Assembly: GCA_033964015.1 (NCBI GenBank)
Contig: CM066913.1
Span: 29,352,790 to 29,416,789 of the forward strand
Reading direction: 5' to 3'
Source of the DNA: Scolanthus callimorphus
Taxonomy: Eukaryota; Cnidaria; Anthozoa; Actiniaria; Edwardsiidae
Length of the DNA: 64,000 bases
The stretch's first letter is position 1, and each line of letters opens with the position of its first letter. Position numbers and translations under genes: made by a program. Positions 21,516-64,000 of this stretch are shown piece by piece. Under the pieces are notes generated by a model that did not search any database, was not told the DNA's origin, and worked only from the letters and a program-made list of their open reading frames with translations.

Positions 21516-22892
21516 ATGGACATTTCTGAAAGGTTTTCTCAGTTACCCGCTTCCGCTAGAAGCAGTCTCCCTCCCAGGCCGCGAAGCGCTAGCCCAGCAT
21601 CCTCAATCTCCTCAGCAGGGAAGGACAGACTGCATATAACAGCTGAGGGGAGGGAGGGCCGACGGCTGAGAAAGGCACTCGCTATTGCTCTAGGCCTGCG
21701 GAAGGCCAGTTCATGTTCGTCTGCAAGTAACAGCCAAAGCGAAGGAGAAGATCAGAGTTACAGCTTATTAGAGCTGATGAAAAGAACCAGACATACAAGG
21801 ATGACAACCGGGAAAATGCAATTACCGGATTTAGGGCAATTGTTAGCTAGTACTTCGGGTACTAGAACGACTAGAAGAGTTACGCGGAAAAGTAGAACTG
21901 TTACTCGGACGCGGAATGGACTTGGGGATTCTGAGGAGGAGGAGGATAATGGGGAAGGTGACTTGCTAAGGAATGCACAGAAACGGGAATCGACAAAGTC
22001 TATGAATACGAGAGAGAATTCCCAAACTAATTCTACGGCTATTAGAAATGAGACTAACGTTAATAAAGTTGAGGAGGAGATATTTGCCTCGCTTGGGGAA
22101 TCAAATGAATCCGCGGTGGTTCCTGCTTTCTCAAATGAGGGTAGTAGTGGCGCGGCGGCCAGGCTTTTGCGTGCAAAGCCACCAACTACTCGGGCACGTG
22201 GGAAATCGAAAATACCTACAGCTAGAGCTCTACCGCAACAAACATCTCGCGAGCTATCTTCCGAAATGAAACTACGTGATAAGAAAAGAAGCGGTAGGTC
22301 TAACGATCTTACAGATGCCACGCGTGGAAGGCAAGATGATTTGATCAGACCAAGCAACGCGATTGGCGTAGAGAGCGCGCCTGTCTACGAGGACGCATTT
22401 GATTGGCAGCTAAATGATCACGTGTCTAAATCGCAAGAATTCTTTTCTAGTTCTGATACTGCGATCGCAGAGAAGAATCTGGATACAATCCATAAAGAAA
22501 AGACGCAAAAGTCGCAAATACCTAGACTGATGAAAACACAGAAAACAGGCGTAAGGTTAAGAGATCTTCTAAGTACAGTAACGAGTGATGGAAATGAGAA
22601 GCAGATAAATACAACAAATACTACTGAACGCGATAAGAAGCAGCCCCAAGCTTCAAACTTTTCTATGAACTTGGGGAAACTTTTGCGGCGAAGTACCAAA
22701 GAAACAGTAGCGATAAAACAATCCAGTGACAATATGGACTTCGATTACGATTCTTTAGAGCGAGAACTTGCGAAGTTAAAACGTACTATGTTTGACACGC
22801 TTGAAGATTTTCAAGATATGAAGAAAGAGACCTTTAGGCTTACAGAGGAAGTTCGGAATATCAGAGTCGCCAAAAGTGAGATATGTAAATGA
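21516..22892 (+). CDS. Uncharacterised 458-aa low-complexity protein with C-terminal coiled coil
   Basis: A single uninterrupted 458-codon frame. The N-terminus is Ser/Pro/Arg-rich (residues 1-75). Conserved-looking islands are YSLLELMKRTRHTRM (82-96), LPDLGQLLAST (103-113), basic TRRVTRKSRTVTRTR (118-132) and an acidic run (139-149). Three LxxLL motifs occur: LGQLL 106-110, LRDLL 348-352 and LGKLL 386-390. Residues about 411-455 (YDSLERELAKLKRTMFDTLE and on) form a likely coiled coil. There is no signal peptide or membrane segment. The pattern suggests a disordered nuclear or cytoskeletal scaffold; I do not recognise a family. AATAAA follows 28 nt after the stop. A minus-strand 199-codon frame inside it is judged a shadow. 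Confidence 0.7.
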   Translation: MDISERFSQLPASARSSLPPRPRSASPASSISSAGKDRLHITAEGREGRRLRKALAIALGLRKASSCSSASNSQSEGEDQSYSLLELMKRTRHTRMTTGKMQLPDLGQLLASTSGTRTTRRVTRKSRTVTRTRNGLGDSEEEEDNGEGDLLRNAQKRESTKSMNTRENSQTNSTAIRNETNVNKVEEEIFASLGESNESAVVPAFSNEGSSGAAARLLRAKPPTTRARGKSKIPTARALPQQTSRELSSEMKLRDKKRSGRSNDLTDATRGRQDDLIRPSNAIGVESAPVYEDAFDWQLNDHVSKSQEFFSSSDTAIAEKNLDTIHKEKTQKSQIPRLMKTQKTGVRLRDLLSTVTSDGNEKQINTTNTTERDKKQPQASNFSMNLGKLLRRSTKETVAIKQSSDNMDFDYDSLERELAKLKRTMFDTLEDFQDMKKETFRLTEEVRNIRVAKSEICK

Positions 22893-22919
22893 AATTTGGT
22901 TTATAAATAATGGCCCTAG

Positions 22920-22925
22920 AATAAA
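22920..22925 (+). terminator. Poly(A) signal of the 458-aa gene
   Basis: AATAAA 28 nt after the TGA stop at 22890-22892, which would give a very short 3' UTR. Confidence 0.5.
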
Positions 22926-25711
22926 TCGTGAGGGACGTCACCGGTTTTCACATTGCATTTGACTCTTACTATATATCAGGATGATGTAATGATATTATAT
23001 AATTATATACACCTCATTATTGCACTGTCATTTGAATATGGTTTGCACAAGTCTTCTTAATTTTGTTGTATTAACGCTGAAAATCTTGCTCTTTCCAATT
23101 TATACTTAGGACTGCGCCAGATTTCTTTTCCTTTGATTGAATTCTTTTCCCTTGATTGAAAAACTAGAGATTCAAGAGGATACAAGCAAGGAGCGGCTCA
23201 AGTTAGTCCGGTATAGCACCCTTTGCATTTGTATCTTGTGGGCGCACGTGTCAGGTTGAACTATGCACTAGATATGACATCCTTGATTAATTATGAATAA
23301 AAAAAGTTAAAAAGTAACTCATTCTTAACATAGGCCTTTTTACTGTTCTATCGCTCGCCATTCAAATTATATTAGCCCTTCACAGCTCTCAGTCCAAATT
23401 CTCGCCTAAAATTGGCTGCCATGGCCTGCTAGTTTCGATTCATATCTAAAGTTTCGATTCATATCCCACTCAGCCTGGATTTTTTTTATCAAATCCAGGT
23501 GAGTTTTTCTCTGGTAGGTACACTTAGTTTATGGCCTGCTAGACTCATCACTTATGCTAGACTTCCAGGAGACCTACATCTGACAGCTAATTCAAAAGGT
23601 GCTTTTAATTGGGTTTTGAAACGTGAATACGTATTCTTGCTTGCGTGACAACAAAAAATGGCTTTCAGTGACCAAGTCAAATTCTTTGAATTTAATTCAA
23701 ATTAAAATAGGTGTACCATACACACATCTCCTTCACTGGGTGTGTTTTTTATGGCGCGCGGAGCATATTGTGCATATTGACCGAATGTCCATTGCTTTAT
23801 CATGGTCCTAAGTTTCAAGACTTTTGAGAGACGTTCAGTGTTGTTTCTAAAAACACATATTTCAGATATTTAAATTCCATTGTTGCAAAGCTTTTGAATC
23901 TGCGGTCTGCGGTCTGCGGTCTGCGGTACTTCCAGTTTTCTGAGTGAAATTTAGCAGCAAGCTCTATCTGATTGGCCCACGGCCGAGCGTAGCTATCTTT
24001 TGTTCTTTGTGTTAATTTTAATGCCCCAAAACCACCACCATACAGACATTCGGGAGAACAAACATTTGCTTGCATAGAAAATGGAGCCGCCATGTTCTCG
24101 GCTAAAACCCTAGCTCTGGCTCTAGCAATTGCAAGAAACCACAGGGCACCCATTAACGCCCTATGAAAACGACACCACTTCCTTGTACAGCAGCCTCTTT
24201 CTTTCCTTCGCACGAAACGACAAGCATAATTCAGCGGAGATACATAATACATCTGGTTTAGAAGTTTGGTGTGTAGTCAAATCGTCTGCTTTGAAATACC
24301 AAGTTCCGGAGATAAGGAGATTACCCTAGTCTGCTAGCCGGCTCTTAGTCCAGTGGGTTTTTTCAGAGTTCTGAGTTTTTTTGGCGCGCGGGAATAAAAA
24401 TAATAACTAGAAATATCTGAAAGATATGGGAATGCTCGGAGCTATGGCAGTAAAATCAGACAATGAGGTATCGTTGAAATGTTGTAGACTGAAAAAGAGC
24501 AGTTTCTTTAGCCGGAAATGTTTTTTTTTTCTACAAATATTGAATTTCTCTCGGGCGCCTAGATCTAGTTCAGAACGGTTTGGTTGACCCCTAGCTGAAT
24601 TATGATAAACATTGCTCGACGTAATTAAAACTACGTGTGTCGGAAACGTGAACTCTGAGGTCAAATGTCATTTGAACAACGTCAAGAATGCATATGGACA
24701 TGAACATTGCTACCGGGACATGAAAATTGTCTATACTAACATCTCGCGCATGTACGGCGCATATATTGACCGCTGACCTCACTTTTGAGAGGGGGTCATG
24801 ATTTAGTGGACATGAAAAAGACATGAAAAATCACCTCTCACGCATGTAACGGCAAGAATAGACTTGCTCTCCGCTCGCTACGCTCGCTCCGAGCAATAAA
24901 TCAAATCTCCGAAAAAAAAAACACTACACTGGACAGCCGGCTAGAAGGCTAATAATACTCGAAACTCCCAAACTTCATGTAGGTACTAGTAGAATTACGA
25001 GATATTGCGTTTAAGAGAATTTTATTACAAAGTATATAGGCGACTGAAGAATTAAACGAGAAATCCTGATTGAAAAGATTTCGTTCTTCCGACGCCATCA
25101 ACTGCCATCAATGTGCCATTCTGTTTGATGACTTGACCGCCTTGTAATATAGAAATACAATATATAATATAATTATAATGTAAACTTTGATATAGAGGGG
25201 AGGAGACATGGGAAATAAACTTAAGGTGACAAGGTGATGTTAAAGTTGCCATTCGTGGAGATCAATGCAAATGTCATTAAAACACATTTAATTTTCATCA
25301 AGCCGCGAAGCAGAAGTTCGTGGTGGGCGCCTTTTTACAATGCAAAGCCGGGTACTCCACATATTCTTCCAGTTCTAGGATACAATCGAATCGAATCGAA
25401 TAACAATCTACAATACAATACTTTCCTTTTTTTCTTCTTTTTTGCTCAAGTGCATGAATTCATTAGTGATCACTTTTCCCATCTTTCAACAGTCCCTTGT
25501 TTCTCGCTATCCCCAGGCCCTATCGAGTTCCCCCCGCAAATCCATTCATTCGCAACTGTAAATGAATTCGGCGTTGGAGCTTTTGGAGGAATACATAGAA
25601 TAAGAGAGTTATAACTTATTATTCCTATAAACTTCATTTGAGACAAACATCGCACTTCAGCTACATCAAAGTAGCGAGGAGATTATAAGAAGATTTGCTT
25701 GAGGATTTATT
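22926..25711. other. Intergenic region before the IFT122 locus
   Basis: No gene recognised. A short array of TGCGGTC words is at 23905-23926. Open frames on both strands (for example 145 codons at 24252-23815 minus) lack domains. The promoter for the upstream exon set of IFT122 should be near its 3' end. Confidence 0.4.
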
Positions 25712-25741
25712 ATGAAAATACCATGGCCCTTGCGCGAGTGA
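25712..25741 (+). promoter_or_regulatory. Short uORF overlapping the upstream IFT122 start
   Basis: An ATG 11 nt upstream of the exon 1a ATG opens a 9-codon frame that ends at TGA, overlapping the main start in another frame. If transcribed, it could lower translation from exon 1a. Confidence 0.35.
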
Positions 25742-26518
25742 ATACCATTTGGTTTGATCGTCTGGAAGATAGGCAGGGCCAGCCCCAGAAGTAAGTTATT
25801 ACATTCTAGTACCTCTTATTTCGTTCTTCATATCCTTGAACTGAGTTCCCATCGATGAAAAGCCTACATTATTGTCATTATTGCTCTGGAATTCTTTTTA
25901 AGAATCCATGATTTGGTGTTCAGCCCTGATGGAAGTCGATTACTCGCTGCGGCCGGAAATGTAGTTTTGGTAAGCGATCAATAGATGCAGTCATAAGTGT
26001 GTTGATCGATTGTTGCCTATTATGATTGATATTGCTTGCTATTCAATTCTAACGCCGAAATATCATTTATTAACAAACAGTTTATCGTTGAAATGCCGTG
26101 TTTTCCGCGATGTGTTGTGAATTTTTTAAGAACCTTTGACCTCATTGAAATCCAATTATTTTCATGCCCTTGTTTAGATTTTAGAATTATTACATCGCGT
26201 GCTTTTGTTATTAATCGGTGTTTAAGTACATTTGACACACTCCAAAGTGAAATCATACAAAGGCCTTTTTAAACAAATATACCGTGCTTTATTTTGCGCG
26301 TTTTTCCAGTGAAAACAAAAACTCGTTTATCATGCAGTGTTTTACTGCGGACAGAATGACGCAAGCGATATGTGACCATGAGTTTTTTAAAAATATTGTA
26401 TTGTCATTTTTTCGTTCACTGTTATATTGTTAGGTATACGACACTTTTGATGGGAGTATTATTGATATGCTCAAAGGCCATCGAGATACAGTATTCTGCC
26501 TCACATTTGACAATACTG
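25723..26518 (+). CDS. IFT122: IFT122 alternative exons 1a-3a (duplicated first WD40 blade)
   Basis: Exons 25723-25790, 25903-25969 and 26434-26518 encode MALARVNTIWFDRLEDRQGQ, then IHDLVFSPDGSRLLAAAGN and VYDTFDGSIIDMLKGHRDTV. The canonical exons at 28470-28843 encode the equivalent IYDLAFRPDGSQLIVAAGN and [21 protein letters not shown] count 30 of 51 identical residues over exons 2-3. Exon lengths 67 and 85 nt and all phases are the same, and every junction is GT-AG. Exon 3a ends in phase 1, so it joins shared exon 4 (30714) without a frameshift, giving a predicted 1196-aa form. Either this is an alternative promoter with mutually exclusive exons, or a remnant of a partial gene duplication. 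The intact frame favours function. Confidence 0.75.
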
Positions 26519-26984
26519 GTAAGGAAACCTATCAAGTGCACACAAAAAAGAGATTCGAGCAATGATTGGCCAAAAATATGACTAGTTACTAAAACTCGTT
26601 TGATACCTATTATTTGAAGGTTCCCATGAAAGAAATAGAACAGTGGTAGTCCCGCCAATTAAAAGTTCTCGTGCCGAGACACTAAATTTCAAAGTTTTCT
26701 AAAATAATACAGGGATATTTTATATAAAGGTTTGCCATTGCCAAATATTTTTCCCGTATCTTTTGAATTTTTCTTAAGTTCCCATAATTGTTTGGCGGGA
26801 CGATCAGGTGATCACTTATATATTCAAACCTTTCAGAAACACCAAAACCAACTTAGAGTAACAAAATTTTTGACCGCTTTTGTCAGAGTTCGTACGCTTT
26901 CTGAATGACAAAAATCCTCGATTTTTTGCTCATAATGTTAACTGTATTCATTCTTCTAAAAAAGGGGGGTCACAGTCTCCCCAG

Positions 26985-27573
26985 TAGGCTTTTACACAAG
27001 TTGCTCGGCAACTTTTTGGCAACTTTTGCCTTTTCGAGCAACTTTTTGGCAACTTTTGGATTTGAGCAACTTTGGGGCAACTTCCTCTAATTCGAGCAAC
27101 TTATATCTATTTTAGCAATTTATGTCGTTTTTAAAGTGACAAAACGGCAGTTTTGTATTTTCCTTTGCCGAAAATCATATGGTTCTAACTGCCGAGTGCC
27201 TAGATTTGCTTTTGACAACACTTTATATAGACACCTGTAAATGATTTTTGGGATACCTGTGTGATTTTTTTTATCGGTCAGCGGTAGCCATGCGTTTTCA
27301 AAATGGCGGCCAACGTTTGTTATATCAATGTATTTAAAATCAGATGTTACAGATTATTTGTACTGTATGTACAGTTTATACAACAGTTTATACTTATAAT
27401 AAGACGTAAAACTAATTCTTAAGACTTACGAAATGAGCAACTTTTGAGCAACTTTTTCTCAAAAGAGCAACTTTTGAGCAACTTTTTGAAAAAAATGAGC
27501 AACTTTTGAGCAACTTTTGAAGATTTTTGGAGCAACTTTTGACAAAAATCCGAGCAACTTGTGTAAAAGCCTA
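26985..27573. mobile_element. hAT-type MITE with perfect 23-bp termini and 8-bp duplication
   Basis: Perfect terminal repeats (starting TAGGCTTTTACACAAGTTGC, with the exact complement at the right end) and the 8-bp direct repeat CTCCCCAG on both sides (26977-26984, 27574-27581). Both ends carry clustered GAGCAACTTTT / GGCAACTTTT words, like subterminal transposase-binding repeats. There is no coding capacity. It is inserted in an older repeat with a CCCCCCTAGCTACGCCCCTG end, in the intron between exon 3a and the canonical first exon. Confidence 0.8.
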
Positions 27574-28469
27574 CTCCCCAGGACCCCCCTAGCTACGCCC
27601 CTGCTACAGAGTATTTTTCTAAACACACTGCTACTGGCTACCGTCACAAGTGTTTGCTATACGGGAATAATCCACGTGCATGTCAAATGTAACTTCTGAG
27701 TGTTTATGAAACAATATGTAAGTAAATGAAAAATAGTACGCAGGTGTGTATAGTGCGTATTGATAGACGCCCCTGCCAGCAGTTACTGCAGCAGAAGAAT
27801 AGTGCATTAGAATAGAAGTAGCATCCAGATGTAATAACGCCAATAACCATAGAAGACGCAGCAAGCAGCCTACAGTAGTAAACGGCTTAGCATTTCTGGG
27901 AACCCTCAAGAAATCTTGGGCCCACATAATTAGCAATATATTAGGATTTTATAACACGCTTGCTTCGCATAAGAAGGGTGGAATATTTGTAAGCTTGGAA
28001 AATATATTTCGAGCAAAAGAAAATGCTTGCGCCTAAAAGTCGGGTTGAATTTTAAAGATACTTCAGGGTCGAGCTAGAATCCGTAATTTTTGTTATTCAA
28101 AATTTGAGGGAAATTGTACGAGAGCTAAAAATGAGTACGAATGATAAAATGAACTGAAAGTGCTCCTATCAAGATTCTAGCACAAAAACTCGGTAGTTTG
28201 CTATTCTTCCTCAATCTAGCTTCAGTGGCCGTGGCTCTGTGAGCTTCGATTGCAAAAAAAAAAAAATACCAGTGCGTTATTTCTTGAACTGCGCGCGAAA
28301 AATGCCGGTGAGTACTTCTTCTAATTTCTTGAAAAGAAGTGTGCGCTCTGTCTTTGTTCGAATGGTGCGCGAAATAATCCGTGATGCTTTGCGAGTAGCC
28401 ATTTTGTATCCCGTCACCGCTAGCGGCCTTCGTAGAGTTATCTGGTTCAATATTTTTGGCGCACAAACT

Positions 28470-60127
<31,658 letters not shown>

Positions 60128-60849
60128 TAGGGCCACCAGATAGTATGTAGATAGGTAACGCAAAGCACAACTCCTCCCTATCCATGCACCATCCACCCAC
60201 ACTTACAATATTGCATAGCTCTGAAACTCTCACGATGTACAGTGATTTGGTCACGCACGCAGCTATCCTTGTAACGGTCACGCAACGCTTCTTGTGTGAT
60301 TCACTGAAAAGGCATTTGCGCGGAGATGAGAAATGAGTCGATCTTGCTCTTTCATCCGCTTGCCAGAAGACAAGAGTCTTCACCCAAGAGTCTTCACGAC
60401 ACGATTGCTAGTGCGCCTGCAGTATGGCCATCCAGTATCCCACATTATTATTATTATTATTACCTCGCGCATGCGCTGTAGAAAAAAAACAATGTCGTAC
60501 CCACCCACCCTCCTTCTCGTACCCAGAGCTCCCCAGCTCGTCTGCTCGCAGGAGGCTCATTTTGAACGTTGGTGCATGCGCAGAAAGATCTTTCTCTCAA
60601 CGTCTCTGTATCAAATCTCGCGCATGCGTCAGTGGCCGTCACCGGAGCCTCCCCCGCGAGGAGACGAGCCGGGAGCTGTGGGTAAGAGAATGATGGCGCT
60701 TGTCTTGTGTCTGGTGTAAATCAAGCGAACGCAAGTGCAAGAGCAAACTAATGTTGATGTTCTTCGTCGCCATGATTTACACAGGCGTTGAGCTTGCGTC
60801 ATGCGCTTGCGTTTGTGTGTAAAACAGACCCAGTCCAGTCAAGTTGGCT
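60128..60849. other. IFT122 3' flank, no gene recognised
   Basis: No clear AATAAA lies close to the stop. Contains ATT repeats (60445-60460) and the MITE at 60515-60689. Open frames of 89 and 128 codons are repeat-derived. Confidence 0.4.
60515..60689. mobile_element. MITE with CTCGTACCCAGAGCTCC termini
   Basis: TCTCGTACCCAGAGCTCCCC...GCTCGTC and GACGAGCCGGGAGCTGTGGG...TAAGAGA are imperfect inverted repeats. Internal GCGCATGCG words occur. A diverged copy is near 40436. Confidence 0.55.
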
Positions 60850-61924
60850 GTGCGTGTAGACCTGTGCGTGTAGGCCTGCGCGTGTAGACCTGTGCGTGTA
60901 GACCTGCGCGTGTAGACCTGCGCGTGTAGACCTGTGCGTGTAGACCTGTGCGTGTAGACCTGCGCGTGTAGACCTGTGCGTGTAGACCTGTGCGTGTAGA
61001 CCTGTGCGTGTAGACCTGTGCGTGTAGACCTGCGCGTGTAGACCTGTGCGTGTAGACCTGTGCGTGTAGACCTGCGCGTGTAGACCTGCGCGTGTAGACC
61101 TGTGCGTGTAGACCTGTGCGTGTAGACCTGTGCGTGTAGACCTGCGCGTGTAGACCTGTGCGTGTAGACCTGCGCGTGTAGACCTGTGCGTGTAGACCTG
61201 TGCGTGTAGACCTGCGCGTGTAGACCTGTGCGTGTAGACCTGTGCGTGTAGACCTGTGCGTGTAGACCTGTGCGTGTAGACCTGCGCGTGTAGACCTGTG
61301 CGTGTAGACCTGTGCGTGTAGACCTGCGCGTGTAGACCTGCGCGTGTAGACCTGTGCGTGTAGACCTGCGCGTGTAGACCTGTGCGTGTAGACCTGCGCG
61401 TGTAGACCTGTGCGTGTAGACCTGCGCGTGTAGACCTGTGCGTGTAGACCTGTGCGTGTAGACCTGTGCGTGTAGACCTGCGCGTGTAGACCTGTGCGTG
61501 TAGACCTGCGCGTGTAGACCTGCGCGTGTAGACCTGCGCGTGTAGACCTGTGCGTGTAGTCCTGTGCGTGTAGACCTGTGCGTGTAGACCTGTGCGTGTA
61601 GACCTGTGCGTGTAGACCTGTGCGTGTAGACCTGTGCGTGTAGACGTGCGCGTGTAGACCTGCGCGTGTAGACCTGTGCGTGTAGACCTGTGCGTGTAGA
61701 CCTGTGCGTGTAGACCTGCGCGTGTAGACCTGTGCGTGTAGACCTGTGCGTGTAGACCTGTGCGTGTAGACCTGCGCGTGTAGACCTGTGCGTGTAGACC
61801 TGTGCGTGTAGACCTGTGCGTGTAGACCTGCGCGTGTAGACCTGTGTGTAGACCTGTGCGTGTAGACCTGTGCGTGTAGACCTGCGCGTGTAGACCTGTG
61901 TGTGTAGACCTGCGCGTGTAGACC
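60850..61924. repeat. 14-bp minisatellite, about 76 copies
   Basis: Unit TGTAGACCTGYGCG, where Y is C or T. Nearly all variation is this one position, which is the C of a CpG. A few other variants occur (TAGTCC at 61557, GACGTG at 61645, a shortened unit near 61845). The two long minus-strand frames (407 and 384 codons; RSTRTGLHAQVYTH repeat) follow from the 14-bp period not being divisible by three. Confidence 0.95.
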
Positions 61925-63895
61925 ACTGACGCTCTTGGGACTCTGGTTCCCACGGTAACGATGCTTGGGTCACATCAGACAAAACACTAAGATGTGGCAT
62001 TCAGCAGCATCGATTGTAGATATTGATAGATAAAGGTAGAAATTAAGGTACGATATGCGTTCTCTTTATTCAATCGTGATAGCTCGGCGTTTAGACTTAG
62101 CACGGGACTCTAGCCATTCCAAATGTTGTTTTTTATACAATCACGTAAAAACATAGCTGTGTAAATAATTCAACCCTGGGTTTGAGTGACTTGTAAAACA
62201 ACCGCGAAAGCTTTAGAGAAGGCTCTATTTATTAAAAGAAAAATATACACGATTCTTTAGTTTTTAATATTTTATTCTATATGTCTCGGGGATGTTCGGC
62301 TGGTCGAAAACAAAGCTGGCGTCTGTTCGGGTCCAGCTGTTTCTTATTTGAAATAGTAAGCTATTGGAGAATCCTTCTTATATTAGTTTTCCATTTCCTT
62401 TAGTTTCTCAGTGTATGTGCCTTTTATATGCAAAATGGAAGTTCCCTCCTTTAAAAGATTAATTCTGTTATTCTATTCCATCGAAAATTATGCTTTTTGT
62501 GACATTTGAGGTTCTTACATTTGTCTTTTTATCAAGACTCCTTTATTGGACATAAAACGCACCGAAGCACTCTATTTCTCGGTACTATATTATGAACTGC
62601 AAATGCGATAAGCAGCCAGATTTTCGGCCGCCAAAAATACAACAGGTGACGAAACACGAGCTGCACTTTCTAGCCTTAGGGCTGGAGCGAATGAAGTGTA
62701 AACATCGTAAGAGGGGCTTTTTAAAGGTCACCCGTAGGGTTTTTAAATGTCTACGTGATTTATAACTTTTTATCTTTTCATGCTTTTCTGCCTTATAGGG
62801 AGATTTTACCTGTAAAGACTTCTTCCAAATATATTCTCGCCTAAGGATGCTTTTTCTTGACCTATCACATAGCGGGAACCAGAAACGGGGTACGTATGAC
62901 GCATGTACCCCCTGAAATGTAAAAAGGGTCAGTCCTTTATATAAAAAGTGGCGTTAGTTTGAAACTTAAAATTCGCGCATTTTCCAGCACCTCAACAGTC
63001 ACTCGGCCCTTGTTATAACATTTCTTAGCTGATACGACTGACAATGGCAACTTTATCCAAGTAAACACTTTTCAGGTGAAGTCTTCTAAGGGACTTGGCC
63101 ATTATTTAAGTGGGAGGGGGTGGTTCAGGAGGAAAGGTCAATGCCATAAAAATTCCATTAGAGATTCCACCATTCACTGTTTTTTGGTAACTGCCCCTTA
63201 TATTGATAAAAAAACAATTCAGGTCCCCCCTCTAGAAATATAATACTAAAATGTGCAAAACGGCCATTTGTACATGCATAAACTGAAATCAACCCCGATG
63301 AGCTGCCCAAATTTATTACCTTTCTCATCAGTACCATTTGTTACCGCTACCAGGTAAACGCTATCGGAGTTTCTGATACACTGAAGTTGTCCATCCCCCC
63401 CACCCGTCCCCAACCCTCAGTGCCCCCATATTTTAACTAAATTTGTTTAAGGACCACCCTCTAACTTTTAAATAATGACCGGTCCCTAACGATGATGATT
63501 TTTAAAGCTTTAATGACGTCATGTACTAACACGCTCGGTACTTTCTGGAATTTTCGAAAAGCGAAAAACACTCATATCTGCCACACATTTTAGGCAATTT
63601 TTACTTTTAAAAGGTCGCTAAAATGCACGCCAGAAGCTTTCGGAATACCTACATGAACTACATCCCTAGGTTTCCAAAACAAACCAAGAATGCAATTTTC
63701 AAGCTGTTTTTTCCAGCTCGTTCAACAGTCCCCAAAAGATATAATCCAGAAAATCCTCTATATCCCAATATTTAAGGCGGGTTTTGTGTCTGTTCAAAAT
63801 TGAGATCTTAAATCCGGAACGAGTTCATTCCGGTTGCTGACCCGACACGAACGACTTTCGGAGTCCGTACCGGTCTCACGTATACACAGTCAAAA
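61925..63895. other. No recognisable gene
   Basis: AT-rich sequence without conserved frames. The best small frame is 57 codons at 62592-62765 (MNCKCDKQPDFRPPKIQQ...), basic and cysteine-containing, without support. Confidence 0.4.
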
Positions 63896-63898
63896 AGG

Positions 63899-63964
63899 TG
63901 GTGATTACATGAGACCGGTATGAACTCATGCTCTGAGTTCGAACCGGTCTCGTGTAATCACCAC
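63899..63964. repeat. ACCGGTCTC hairpin
   Basis: GTGGTGATTACATGAGACCG and its approximate complement CGGTCTCGTGTAATCACCAC form a stem of about 27 bp around a 12-nt loop. More ACCGGTCTC words lie just upstream (63870). It shares the GAGACCGGT core with the element at 8665-8907. Confidence 0.6.
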
Positions 63965-64000
63965 TTATCCTCAACCTACTCTCGGGGGAGGGGGTATGTT

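Noticed and set aside
21758..22357. 199-codon minus-strand frame
   Set aside because: Antisense shadow of the 458-aa gene, which has the better length, start and poly(A) signal.
23815..24252. 145-codon minus-strand frame
   Set aside because: No domain, low-complexity parts (TGCGGTC array), no splice or poly(A) support.
60777..62000. Two long minus-strand frames of 407 and 384 codons
   Set aside because: Both are translations of the 14-bp minisatellite; any frame is open because the unit lacks stops on that strand.
62592..62765. 57-codon basic, cysteine-containing frame
   Set aside because: Too short and without conservation or signal evidence.

Overview
The window looks like nuclear DNA from an animal. 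Genes are split by GT-AG introns, the sequence is AT-rich, and introns are packed with small inverted-repeat transposons, a SINE and non-LTR retrotransposon ends. The gene set (a TRPA-type channel end, KIN/KIN17, IFT122, an intronless class A GPCR nested in an intron) and the repeat style suggest an anthozoan cnidarian (coral or sea anemone). That placement is inference; no species marker is visible.

Layout. Positions 1-4269 hold a non-LTR retrotransposon end, pyrimidine-rich low-complexity DNA, a MITE with an 8-bp target duplication and short tandem arrays, with no convincing gene. Positions 4270-6237 (+) carry the last five exons of a TRPA-like channel whose 5' part is not recognisable here. 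Positions 7437-20364 (-) carry KIN, 17 exons, about 401 aa, complete apart from one missing base in exon 14. Its 5.3-kb intron 4 holds a 3.7-kb foldback element with about 1-kb arms and TTAA at both ends. Positions 21516-22892 (+) hold an intact 458-aa unrecognised protein, divergent from KIN.

Positions 25723-60127 (+) are one large locus, IFT122. Joining 46 exons from 28470 to 60127 gives an open frame of 1193 aa. Upstream, at 25723-26518, is a second, diverged but intact copy of exons 1-3 with identical exon lengths (67 and 85 nt for exons 2 and 3) and identical phases, able to splice to the same exon 4. This is the strongest candidate for something undescribed: an alternative first WD40 blade for a ciliary transport protein. 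Near the 3' end, the last 87 nt of exon 45 plus 10 nt of intron, including the splice donor, form a 97-bp unit repeated exactly nine times. An intronless GPCR (39183-40145) with its own poly(A) signal lies in intron 14, followed by a decayed second GPCR fragment. The introns also contain G/C-rich MITEs full of kappaB-like AATTTCC motifs, a CRE-containing satellite, a hAT-type MITE, a SINE with target duplications and a BamHI-site-rich MITE that makes up most of intron 34.

Positions 60128-64000 hold no recognisable gene. They contain a 14-bp minisatellite of roughly 76 copies (60850-61924) and small inverted repeats.

IFT122 acts in intraflagellar transport, KIN in nuclear DNA/RNA metabolism and TRPA as a membrane channel. 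Nothing in the sequence suggests a shared pathway; the neighbourhood appears to be a normal animal gene arrangement.
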